From the NCBI RefSeq assembly GCF_025263485.1, contig NZ_CP079863.1, positions 5,642,001-5,706,000 of the forward strand: DNA of 64,000 bases, in the 5' to 3' direction. A program made the translations under genes and the position numbers. Source of the DNA: Mycobacterium sp. SMC-2. GTDB taxonomy: Bacteria > Actinomycetota > Actinomycetes > Mycobacteriales > Mycobacteriaceae. Positions 56,728 through 64,000 of this stretch are shown piece by piece; position 1 is the first letter of the stretch; the number at the start of each line of letters is the position of its first letter. The notes under the pieces were generated by a model. That model ran no database searches and was not told where the DNA came from. It saw only the letters and a list, made by a program, of their open reading frames with translations.

Positions 56728-57186
56728 TTATGGCCGATTCGTGTCGCCGGCGCCACCCGCCGAAGCGTTTCGCGCGATGAAGAAGTCGGCGGTCCCGGTG
56801 ACGGCGATCCCGCCGCCCTGCCGGGTCCCCGTCAGCTCCACCGTTACCCTGTCGCCGCTGTCCTCTGTCACGATGTCAGCGACCCGTCCCGCACACCGCA
56901 GCACGTCGGCGGGCCAAACCTGCTCACGGAAGCGGACGCTGAAGCGGCGCACGTTGGCGACGCCCAGCCAATCAGTGGCGAAGGTCGCCAGCAGGCCGGC
57001 GATCAGCATGCCCTGGGCAAAGACCGACGGGTAGCCGGCCGAGCGGGCCATCTCGTCGTCGTAGTGGATGGGATTGAAGTCGCCGGACGCGCCGGCGTAG
57101 CGCACGAACATCTGGCGGGTCAAGGGTCCGAACTCCCGTGGCGGCGCCTCGGCACCGACGGTGAGTGCAATGTCGGCGGCGGTCAT
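56728..57186 (-). CDS. MaoC-like hot-dog dehydratase, catalytic subunit
   Basis: A 152-residue hot-dog protein with the hydratase motif YAGASGDFNPIHYDDEMARS (Asp and His of the R-hydratase active site) and VFAQGMLIAGLLATF. It should add water to an enoyl-CoA or remove it, paired with the next protein upstream. The ATG at 57186 overlaps the upstream stop by four bases. Confidence 0.87.
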   Translation of the reverse strand: MTAADIALTVGAEAPPREFGPLTRQMFVRYAGASGDFNPIHYDDEMARSAGYPSVFAQGMLIAGLLATFATDWLGVANVRRFSVRFREQVWPADVLRCAGRVADIVTEDSGDRVTVELTGTRQGGGIAVTGTADFFIARNASAGGAGDTNRP

Positions 57187-57617
57187 CGTCCTGCCGTCTC
57201 GATGAACGTGGCCTTGGCCTGGGCGATCAGGGTGCCATCGGGTGCACGGAAATCGGTGACAACGGTGGCGAATCGCATCGTCCCGCCGCGCTTACCGGGT
57301 TTCTCGTACCGATCGACGATCCGCTCCTGAGCGCTCAGGATGTCGCCGGTGCGCGGCGGCGTGGCGTAGAACGTGTACTCCTGCTCGCCGTGCAACAGCC
57401 GCTTGCGATCGAAGCCAACGCTTACCCGCGCACCGGCGGGCGCCCAGCGGCCGGCGGTGGTCAGAAAGGTCGGCGGAATGAGGGCATCGGGGCCGCGGTG
57501 GGCGGGATTCCCGGACGCCGTGGCTTCGGCGAACTCGGCGATCTTGCCCCGTTCGACCATGACTTCCCAGGGCTGTCCGGAAGTCGGGTCGGCGGGCGAC
57601 CCGGGCGATGAGCTCAT
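57183..57617 (-). CDS. MaoC-like dehydratase, FAS1-type N-terminal partner
   Basis: A 144-residue hot-dog protein of the FAS1-like dehydratase N-terminal type (VERGKIAEFAEATASGNPAH, IPPTFLTTAGRW, GFDRKRLLHGEQEYTFY). It lacks the D-x-N-P-x-H motif, so it is likely the structural half of a heterodimer with the protein encoded directly downstream, as in HadAB or ChsH1/ChsH2. The start ATG 57617 has the half-site TGACAGTATTGGTCA immediately upstream. Confidence 0.85.
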   Translation of the reverse strand: MSSSPGSPADPTSGQPWEVMVERGKIAEFAEATASGNPAHRGPDALIPPTFLTTAGRWAPAGARVSVGFDRKRLLHGEQEYTFYATPPRTGDILSAQERIVDRYEKPGKRGGTMRFATVVTDFRAPDGTLIAQAKATFIETAGR

Positions 57618-57697
57618 CTGACCAATACTGTCAGAAAATGTGACGGCGGGGAAGTTGTGATTCGACGCTTATCCAGCTATAGGGAGCTTGTACAAAG

Positions 57698-59158
57698 ATG
57701 ACATTACTGCCAGAATCGGCGGATATGGCGATGTTGGCGGCAACGTATGCCGCGGGTAAGTGGGGTGGCGGCACCGGAGAGCGGTTCGCGGTGAGCTCGC
57801 CGTCGACGGCGCACCAACTGGCGACGGTGGGCATCGCCGGGGCCGCCGACCTCGATGCCGCGGTCGCAGCGGCCGGCACCGCCCTGGTGTCCTCGCCTTG
57901 GCGCGACTTCTCCCCCGCCGATCGGGCCGAGGCCCTGAACCGGCTGGCCGATGCGCTCACCGCCCGCAAGGGCGAGCTGGCCGATCTCACCACCGCCGAA
58001 ATCGGCTCGCCGCGCAAATGGAGCACCTTCGGTCAGGTGCTCACCGCGGTGGGGGTGCTTCGCGCCTACGCTGCGATCACCCGCGATTACCCTTTCGTTT
58101 CCACCCGACCGTCGGCCGCCGGTGGCAGCGTCACCGTCAACCAGCTGCCGGTGGGCGTGGTCGGGGCGATCATCCCCTGGAACACGCCGCTGTTCATCGC
58201 CGCACTCAAACTCGGCCCGGCGCTGGCGGCGGGCTGCACGATGGTGCTCAAGCCGGCGCCGGAGGCGCCGCTTTGCATCGGCGTTCTCACCGAGGCCCTC
58301 GAGGCGGCCGGCCTGCCTGACGGCGTCGTCAACGTCGTCAACGGCGGCTCCGCCACCGGTCGGGCGCTGACCACCCATCCCGGGGTGGACAAGATCAGCT
58401 TCACCGGGTCCACCGCGGTGGGGGCCCAGATCGCAGCGTCGTGCGGGTCGCAGATCCGCCGCTGTAGCACCGAATTGGGTGGCAAGTCCGCGGCCGTCGT
58501 TCTGCCCGACGCGCCGCTGGAGTCGACGGTGTCCGGGCTCGTTGGTGGGGTGATGGGCAACAACGGCCAGCTGTGCGCCGCGTTGAGTCGAATCATCCTG
58601 CCGCGCAGCCGCTATGACGAGTTCCTGACGGCGTTGACCACCGCGGTGGCCGGGCTGAGGGTCGGTGACCCGGCCGATCGATCCACGGATATCGGTCCGC
58701 TGATCAGTGAGGCCGCGCGCGACCGGGTGGAGGGCTTCCTGTCGCGGGCGACGGCCGAGGGCGCCACCGTCCTCACCGGCGGTGAACGACCGCCGGGGCC
58801 GGGGTGGTTCGTCAGCCCCGCGGTGGTGGCGGCCACCAATGACATGGAGATCGCCCGCGAGGAGGTGTTCGGCCCGGTGGCCGTTGTGATCGCCTATGAC
58901 GACGACGAGGGTGACGGTGCCGCGGTGAGCATCGCCAACGACTCGAAGTACGGCTTGGTGGGTGCGGTCTGGTCGGCCGACGGCGACCGGGCGGCGGCGG
59001 TGGCGTCGCAGTTGCGGGCGGGGTCGGTGGCGGTCAACTCGACCGCGGTCCTGGATTTCGGCAGCCCGTTCGGCGGCTTCAAACAGTCCGGCATCGGCCG
59101 GGAAGGAGGCCCGGAGGGCATCGCGGGTTTCATCGAGTATCAAGCCGTCATTCGCTAG
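57698..59158 (+). CDS. Aldehyde dehydrogenase
   Basis: A 486-residue NAD(P)-dependent ALDH with GVVGAIIPWNTPLF, GSTAVGAQIAASCG, ELGGKSAAVVLPDA (general-base Glu) and NNGQLCAALSR (catalytic Cys). It should oxidise an aldehyde to the acid, probably the product of the alcohol dehydrogenase 18 bp downstream. ATG 57698 is 11 bases after GGGAG; ATG 57725 is an alternative. It is divergent from the dehydratase operon over 80 bp. Confidence 0.92.
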   Translation: MTLLPESADMAMLAATYAAGKWGGGTGERFAVSSPSTAHQLATVGIAGAADLDAAVAAAGTALVSSPWRDFSPADRAEALNRLADALTARKGELADLTTAEIGSPRKWSTFGQVLTAVGVLRAYAAITRDYPFVSTRPSAAGGSVTVNQLPVGVVGAIIPWNTPLFIAALKLGPALAAGCTMVLKPAPEAPLCIGVLTEALEAAGLPDGVVNVVNGGSATGRALTTHPGVDKISFTGSTAVGAQIAASCGSQIRRCSTELGGKSAAVVLPDAPLESTVSGLVGGVMGNNGQLCAALSRIILPRSRYDEFLTALTTAVAGLRVGDPADRSTDIGPLISEAARDRVEGFLSRATAEGATVLTGGERPPGPGWFVSPAVVAATNDMEIAREEVFGPVAVVIAYDDDEGDGAAVSIANDSKYGLVGAVWSADGDRAAAVASQLRAGSVAVNSTAVLDFGSPFGGFKQSGIGREGGPEGIAGFIEYQAVIR

Positions 59159-59176
59159 GCCGGAAGGGGCACATCG

Positions 59177-60310
59177 ATGCAGACGCAGGCGGCGGTGCTG
59201 TGGGAACGAAACAGCCCGTGGTCGATCGAGACGATCGAACTGGACCCGCCCAAGGCACCCGAGGTACTTGTCGAACTGCACGCATCGGGGATGTGTCACT
59301 CCGACGATCACCTGGTGACCGGCGACATGCCAATCCGACTGCCGTGCATCGGCGGCCATGAAGGCGCGGGTGTGGTGAAAGCCGTCGGCGACCATGTGTC
59401 GTGGCTACAGCCCGGTGATCACGTGGTGTTCAGTTTCATCCCGTCGTGTGGGCGGTGCCCGTCGTGTTCGACCGGCCATCAGAGCCTGTGCGACTTGGGC
59501 GCAAAGATCTACTCCGGCATGCAGATTCACGACGGGACCGCTCGTCACCACGCCCACGGCCAGGATTTGGCGGTGGCGTGCGGGGTCGGCTCGTTTGCCT
59601 ACCACACCGTCGTGCACGAGGCCAGTTGCGTGAAGATCCCGCAGCACTATCGGCTGGATCGGGCATGCTTGCTGGGCTGCGGCTTCGTTACCGGCTGGGG
59701 ATCAGCGGTGTACGCCGCGCGGGTGCGTCCCGGTGACACGGTGGTCATCGCCGGGGTCGGCGGAATCGGCGCGGCAGCGGTGCAGGGTGCGCGACTGGCC
59801 GGAGCGCGCACCATCACGGTGATCGACCCGTCGGAGTACAAGCGGGCCGAAGCCGTCAAGATGGGCGCCACCCACACCGCCGCGAACTGGGATGAAGCCA
59901 AAAGCGTTGTCGCCGAGGCGACCTGGGATCGGGGAGCCGACCGGTTCATTTGTGCGATGGGCGTGGGCCAGGGCAAGCTGGTCGGCCGGGCGCTGGCCAT
60001 GACGGCCAAGCGCGGCCGGCTGGTGATCACCAACATCCACCCCATGCTGGAGCGGGAGATCCACGCCAACCTGATGGACCTCACCCTGACCGAGAAGCAG
60101 ATCATCGGCACGCTGTACGGCTCGGGAAATCCGCGCGCCGATATCCCCAAGATCCTCGAACTGGTCAGCGCCGGTCAGGTGGATCTGGACTCGATGGTCA
60201 CCAGGACCTATCCGCTGGAGAAGGTCAACGACGGCTACGCTGACATGCACGCTGGCGCCAACATCCGCGGCGTGCTGATCTACCCGGCGGGTGAGGGGTC
60301 CAAGACGTAG
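59177..60310 (+). CDS. NDMA-type zinc-dependent alcohol dehydrogenase
   Basis: A 377-residue MDR alcohol dehydrogenase with catalytic zinc ligands in GMCHSDDH and GGHEGAGVV, the structural zinc cluster CGRCPSCSTGHQSLC, and the Rossmann loop VIAGVGGIGAAAV. The AAVLWERNSPWSIETIELDP start and NLMDLTLTEKQIIGTLYGSG belong to the nicotinoprotein (NDMA-dependent) group, whose NADH is reoxidised through mycofactocin. ATG 59177 follows GGAAGGGG. With the ALDH it forms an alcohol-to-acid pair. Confidence 0.9.
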   Translation: MQTQAAVLWERNSPWSIETIELDPPKAPEVLVELHASGMCHSDDHLVTGDMPIRLPCIGGHEGAGVVKAVGDHVSWLQPGDHVVFSFIPSCGRCPSCSTGHQSLCDLGAKIYSGMQIHDGTARHHAHGQDLAVACGVGSFAYHTVVHEASCVKIPQHYRLDRACLLGCGFVTGWGSAVYAARVRPGDTVVIAGVGGIGAAAVQGARLAGARTITVIDPSEYKRAEAVKMGATHTAANWDEAKSVVAEATWDRGADRFICAMGVGQGKLVGRALAMTAKRGRLVITNIHPMLEREIHANLMDLTLTEKQIIGTLYGSGNPRADIPKILELVSAGQVDLDSMVTRTYPLEKVNDGYADMHAGANIRGVLIYPAGEGSKT

Positions 60311-60343
60311 GAGCCCGGCGTGGCATGAACACCACTGGCACGC

Positions 60344-61432
60344 TCATCCGCTGACATGAACCGTCTCCCATCCTCCTCCCTCGGCGGATCGGTGGGCGGC
60401 GTCGATCACGGCGAGGCTGAGCAGCCCGTCTTCAAAGGTGGCCGCGGTGGTCGGCTCGCCGTCGAAGGCCGGATACCAATCCTCGAGCATCAATGCCATC
60501 GCCCTGCTAGCGTGTCCGGCCAGGCCCGAGGGCAGGTACTGCGGGTGGGCGGGTTCGCGGTTGCTGACCGTCAGCGGGCTCAATCCATCGGCGCCGGCGG
60601 CCCCCGCCAGATATGTCGTCGATCGCAGATCGCCGTCTCCAATGATGGTGCCGTCAGCGCCGAACAACTCAAGGCGATAGTGGTCGGCGTGGGCACCCAT
60701 CACCGAGACGCTCAGGATCGCGGTCAGGCCGGCCTCCATGCGCATCAGGACCGCGGCGGTGTCGTCGGCGGTGACGGGCACCACCTCCCCGTCGGGTAAC
60801 TCGAGTAGCGGCTCACTGGTGCGCACCTCAGCGCAGACTGACTGGGGACGACCCAACAGGCTGCACAGGAAATCCAGGTCGTGCACCAGCATCCCGGCAA
60901 GGTAGCCGCCCCCTTGGTCGCGGTCGTACATCCAGCGCGCCTGACCGGCGTGAGTGGGATGCCAGTAGGACGCGCTGCGGCTGACCCGGGCGAGGTAAGG
61001 CTTGCCGAGGAAACCCGCGCGGACCCGATCGGCGACGGAGAGCCAGTCCGGATTCCAGCGGTTCTCGAAACAGCAGGCAGTCGGCCGGCCCGACATCGCT
61101 GCGGCGCGCACCATCTCAGCGGCCGCCTTGAGCTCCCCTGCCAGCGGCTTCTCGCAGAGCACCGCCTTGCCTGCCTCCAACGCGGCCAGCGTGATCTCAC
61201 GGTGCAACACCGTCGGGGTGGCAATGGAGATGACATCGAGATCATCGCGGGTCACGAACGACTTCCAGTCGGTGGAGGTGTCCTCGATACCCACTTTGGC
61301 CGCCACCCGGCCCAACCTCTCGGGCGTGCGCGCACACAAGGCGACCGGTTCGAAACCATCGGCGGCCCGGAACCCGGGAACCTGCACGTGGGCGCCCCAG
61401 CCCACCCCCACCACACCGACCCGCAGCGTCAT
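60344..61432 (-). CDS. Gfo/Idh/MocA family oxidoreductase
   Basis: A 362-residue NAD(P)-dependent protein with GVVGVGWGAHVQVPGF (Rossmann loop) and LCEKPLAGELKAAAEM (EKP motif), then the family C-terminal sheet domain (DHYRLELFGADGTIIGDGDL). Usual substrates are sugars or cyclic polyols, though some reduce other ketones. ATG 61432 follows AGGGAG and is chosen over 61453. It is divergent from the P450 operon. Confidence 0.88.
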   Translation of the reverse strand: MTLRVGVVGVGWGAHVQVPGFRAADGFEPVALCARTPERLGRVAAKVGIEDTSTDWKSFVTRDDLDVISIATPTVLHREITLAALEAGKAVLCEKPLAGELKAAAEMVRAAAMSGRPTACCFENRWNPDWLSVADRVRAGFLGKPYLARVSRSASYWHPTHAGQARWMYDRDQGGGYLAGMLVHDLDFLCSLLGRPQSVCAEVRTSEPLLELPDGEVVPVTADDTAAVLMRMEAGLTAILSVSVMGAHADHYRLELFGADGTIIGDGDLRSTTYLAGAAGADGLSPLTVSNREPAHPQYLPSGLAGHASRAMALMLEDWYPAFDGEPTTAATFEDGLLSLAVIDAAHRSAEGGGWETVHVSG

Positions 61433-61598
61433 CTGCTCTCCCTTGGCACCCAACCGATCCGCCTCCTGCCTACAGTGACAGTAATGTTAGATTCTGCGTC
61501 CGCTCAAGGGGCTGGCTGACACTGGATTAGTGTCCTTTCAATTGTTTCCCGGTACCGATTCGTTGCCTCAGGGTGACACGAGTGCCAGAATTTGGTGT

Positions 61599-62849
61599 GT
61601 GAACGCGCTCGACACCGACGAACTGGAATTCACCTCGCTCATCGACCTGGGGTGGTGGCAGGACCACCCCGACGAACGCACCGCGCTGTATCGCCGACTT
61701 CGTGACGCCGGCAGGCCGGTCTTCGTGCCGATCGGGCGGAAAGGCAAGGGATTCTGGGCGGTCGGTACCCACGCCGACATCGTTGACATCAGCCGTCGCC
61801 CTGGGGACTTCTGTTCGGGCCAGGGCACCCAGATCTTCGACCAGACACCGGAGATGCGGGAGTACCGCGGCTCGATCATCGACATGGATGACCCAGAGCA
61901 CATGCGGATCCGCAAGATTGTGTCCCGCGGCTTCACCCCGCGCATGCTCTCGGAACTGCGCGGCCTGGTCGAACACACCACCGCGGAGATCCTCGATGCG
62001 ATGCCCGCGTCGGGCGACTGCGATTTCGTCACTGACTTCGCGATCCTGCTGCCCTTGCGGATCATCGACACCATGCTCGGTGTGCCGCGCGAGCACGAGC
62101 AGTTCATTCTCCAGTCCACCAACGTGATTTTGGGGGCCTCGGACCCGGAATATGTGCCCGAACAAAGCGTGGCCGGTATCGAGGCCGCCGTCACCGAGAC
62201 AAGTGTCAAGATGATTGACCTGCTCAAGGGGATCGCCGAGGACCGCATCGCCAACCCCACCAACGATGTGATCAGCAAGCTGGTCACCTCGGAGGAGGAG
62301 AACCTCACTCCGCAGGAGCTGGCGAAGTTCTTCATCCTGCTGGTGGGGGCGGGTAACGAGACCACGCGTAATGCGTTGACCCACGGTCTGCACATCCTGA
62401 CCCACCACCCCGATCAGCGTGACAGGCTACTCAGCGACTACGACGCGCTCGCCCCCCGGGCGGTCGAGGAGATTCTGCGTTACGGCAGCCCGGTGATCCA
62501 TATGCGCCGAACCGTGACCGCCGACGGGGTGACGCTGGCATCCGGTTCTCACACTTTCAGCAAGGGCGACCGGGTGGTGATGTGGTACGGGGCGGCCAAC
62601 CGCGATCCGGCGGCCTTCGACGAACCGGAGGTCTTTGACATCACCCGCACCCCGAACAATCACCTGGCCTTCGGTGGTCCCGGACCGCATTTCTGCCTGG
62701 GTGCACACCTGGCCCGGCTGGAGCTCAACGTGGCGTTGAAGATGATCTACGACCGCTACCCCGACATCAGAACAGTCGGCGAACCCGTGATGCTGCGCTC
62801 CAACTTCGTCAACGGCATCAAGCACCTGAACGCGACGTACACGCCATGA
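61599..62849 (+). CDS. Cytochrome P450 (CYP124/125/142-like)
   Basis: A P450 of 416 residues from GTG 61599 (439 from GTG 61530; neither has a good ribosome-binding site). It has IDMDDPEHMRIRKIVSRGFT, the I-helix LLVGAGNETTRNALTHG, an ExxR in EEILR, and the heme loop FGGPGPHFCLGAH. The pattern is close to mycobacterial P450s that oxidise sterol side chains and methyl-branched chains. It is coupled by ATGA to an enoyl-CoA hydratase gene, which suggests that its product enters beta-oxidation. Confidence 0.9.
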   Translation: MNALDTDELEFTSLIDLGWWQDHPDERTALYRRLRDAGRPVFVPIGRKGKGFWAVGTHADIVDISRRPGDFCSGQGTQIFDQTPEMREYRGSIIDMDDPEHMRIRKIVSRGFTPRMLSELRGLVEHTTAEILDAMPASGDCDFVTDFAILLPLRIIDTMLGVPREHEQFILQSTNVILGASDPEYVPEQSVAGIEAAVTETSVKMIDLLKGIAEDRIANPTNDVISKLVTSEEENLTPQELAKFFILLVGAGNETTRNALTHGLHILTHHPDQRDRLLSDYDALAPRAVEEILRYGSPVIHMRRTVTADGVTLASGSHTFSKGDRVVMWYGAANRDPAAFDEPEVFDITRTPNNHLAFGGPGPHFCLGAHLARLELNVALKMIYDRYPDIRTVGEPVMLRSNFVNGIKHLNATYTP

Positions 62850-63643
62850 CCACCACCATCCTGTCCGACGTCGCCGATGGTGTCATGACCATCACGCTCA
62901 ACCGGCCGGATGCAGCCAACGCGTTGCGACCCGCCGACCGCGACGCCCTCATCGCGCTGTTGGCGGCCGCTGACTCCGACGAGCGGGCACGCGTTGTGGT
63001 GTTGCGCGCCACCGGGAAACATTTCTGCTCCGGCGCCGATGTGAACACGTTGCAGGACCGCCGTCAGACGGTCGACAAACGGGTACTGGATCCGATGCGG
63101 CGCATCATGAACGGCGCACAGAAGCTGGTGGCCGGCATCTTGGACTGCAACAAACCGGTCATTGCCGTGGTGCAGGGCGCCGCCGCCGGACTCGGCGCCC
63201 ACATGGCCTACGCCAGCGATTTGGTCATCGCGGCCGAGAACGCCTACTTCGCAGAATCTTTCGTCAAGCGGGGCCTTGCCGTCGACGGTGGTGGCTGCTA
63301 CCTGCTGCCTCGGCGCATCGGCATGCAGAAAGCCAAGGAGATGGCGTTCTTTGGGGAAAAGCTGGGTGCTGCCGAGGCGTTGGCCCTGGGCCTGGTGAAC
63401 CGGGTGGTGCCGGTCGAGGAACTCGACGCCGTGGTAGCCGACTTCGCCGGCCGACTGGCCACGGCGCCCACCAGCGCGATCGCGCTCACCAAGCGCCTGC
63501 TCAACGGCTCCCCCGACTGCGACCGCAGCGCCGCATTCACCGCCGAGGCGATGGCCCAGGAGATCCAGTCGTATTCGCATGACTCCCAAGAGGGTGTGCA
63601 GGCTTTTGTCGAGAAACGCCCGACCCGCTACACGGGGTGGTGA
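62846..63643 (+). CDS. Enoyl-CoA hydratase/isomerase family protein
   Basis: A 265-residue crotonase-fold protein. The oxyanion-hole motifs are ATGKHFCSGADVNTL and VQGAAAGLGAHMAYASDLVI; the usual second catalytic Glu position reads near FVKRGLAVDGGGCYLLPRRI, where Asp (VDGG) replaces it, as in some isomerases and lyases. The ATG overlaps the P450 stop (ATGA) and a DUF35 gene follows after 2 bp. Confidence 0.88.
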   Translation: MTTTILSDVADGVMTITLNRPDAANALRPADRDALIALLAAADSDERARVVVLRATGKHFCSGADVNTLQDRRQTVDKRVLDPMRRIMNGAQKLVAGILDCNKPVIAVVQGAAAGLGAHMAYASDLVIAAENAYFAESFVKRGLAVDGGGCYLLPRRIGMQKAKEMAFFGEKLGAAEALALGLVNRVVPVEELDAVVADFAGRLATAPTSAIALTKRLLNGSPDCDRSAAFTAEAMAQEIQSYSHDSQEGVQAFVEKRPTRYTGW

Positions 63644-63645
63644 CC

Positions 63646-64000
63646 ATGGCCCGTGCCGACATCCCGGTGATCGACCCGGCCAGCGCACCGTATTGGCAGG
63701 CTGCGCGGGAGGGTCGGCTGCTGATCGCGCACTGCCGCGCCTGCGCGACGGTGCACCACTACCCGCGGCCGTTTTGCCCACATTGCTGGAGCGAGGACGT
63801 CGTTCCGGTCCAGGCCAGCGGTAGCGGCACCCTGTACACGTATTCGACGGTGTACGTCAACGACCTCCCGCCGTTCTGCGACCGGGTGCCCTATGTCGCG
63901 GGCATTGTCGAACTTGCCGAGGGGCCGCGGGTGATGACGATGATCGAGGGTGTTCCCGACGAACAGCTCCGCATCGGAATGGCGGTCACCGCTGAATTCC
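63646..64000 (+). CDS. DUF35 OB-fold zinc-ribbon protein (cut by the window end)
   Basis: The first 118 residues of a DUF35 protein: IPVIDPASAPYWQAAREGRL, zinc ribbon CRAC and CPHC, then TLYTYSTVYVNDLPPF and PYVAGIVELAEG. ATG 63646 is two bases after the enoyl-CoA-hydratase stop. By analogy with the other two DUF35 genes here, a thiolase-like Ltp gene may follow beyond 64000. Confidence 0.85.
   Translation, partial: MARADIPVIDPASAPYWQAAREGRLLIAHCRACATVHHYPRPFCPHCWSEDVVPVQASGSGTLYTYSTVYVNDLPPFCDRVPYVAGIVELAEGPRVMTMIEGVPDEQLRIGMAVTAEF

Noticed and set aside
57704..59395. A 563-codon open frame on the minus strand
   Set aside because: It lies antisense to the intact aldehyde dehydrogenase, is rich in Arg, His and Gly, and shows no motif. 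It is a high-GC shadow frame.

Overview
The window reads as a chromosomal segment of a mycobacterium. Evidence: high G+C; a complete yrbE/mce operon with two Mce-associated membrane genes; a 19 kDa-antigen (LpqH) family lipoprotein; DUF732 and CAP-domain secreted proteins; mycofactocin-type SDRs and an NDMA-type alcohol dehydrogenase; many TetR regulators; and many ATGA/GTGA stop-start overlaps. I cannot name the species from sequence alone. No tRNA, rRNA or CRISPR array was seen.

Layout. 1-3516: a fused 2-oxoacid (indolepyruvate) ferredoxin oxidoreductase. 3779-7266: an alpha/beta hydrolase, a cupin and a TetR gene among decayed genes (wax-ester-synthase tail, acyl-CoA-ligase head, frameshifted transposase). 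7354-17376: a catabolic block with an APH-type kinase, then a six-gene minus-strand operon (DUF4286-like, nitroreductase, fused acyl-CoA dehydrogenase, Ltp-type thiolase, DUF35 protein, mycofactocin SDR), an AveC-like membrane protein, a second mycofactocin SDR and an atypical SDR. 17509-28529: the mce operon on the minus strand (yrbEA, yrbEB, mceA-F, two mam genes), preceded by about 1.35 kb without a convincing gene. 29882-37572: a TetR gene, two complete IS21-family elements each with a target duplication, then lipoprotein, DUF732 and CAP genes. 38582-46250: a fused CoA-transferase, TetR, amidohydrolase, thiolase, DUF35 and DUF2889 genes. 46307-51280: a truncated hydrolase, SDR, LLM oxidoreductase, P450 and TetR. 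51281-52915: an IS110-family element. 53217-64000: an extradiol dioxygenase, CoA-transferase, a TetR with two DNA-binding domains, paired MaoC dehydratases, aldehyde and alcohol dehydrogenases, a Gfo/Idh protein, P450, enoyl-CoA hydratase and a DUF35 protein cut by the window edge.

How it may work together. The non-mobile genes look like import (Mce), oxidation (P450, mycofactocin SDRs, LLM, ADH/ALDH), CoA activation (CaiB family), beta-oxidation (FadE fusion, hydratases) and retro-aldol or thiolytic cleavage (Ltp plus DUF35) of a hydrophobic, perhaps alicyclic or isoprenoid-like, substrate. The strongest unexplained signal is a 16-bp palindrome, TGACAGT-NN-ACTGTCA, present six times in promoter regions of separate transcription units (7323, 14114, 15519, 47761, 47856, 50570). 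This suggests one undescribed TetR-type regulon. The TetR gene at 50690, divergent from a P450 across one of these sites, is the best local candidate for its regulator.
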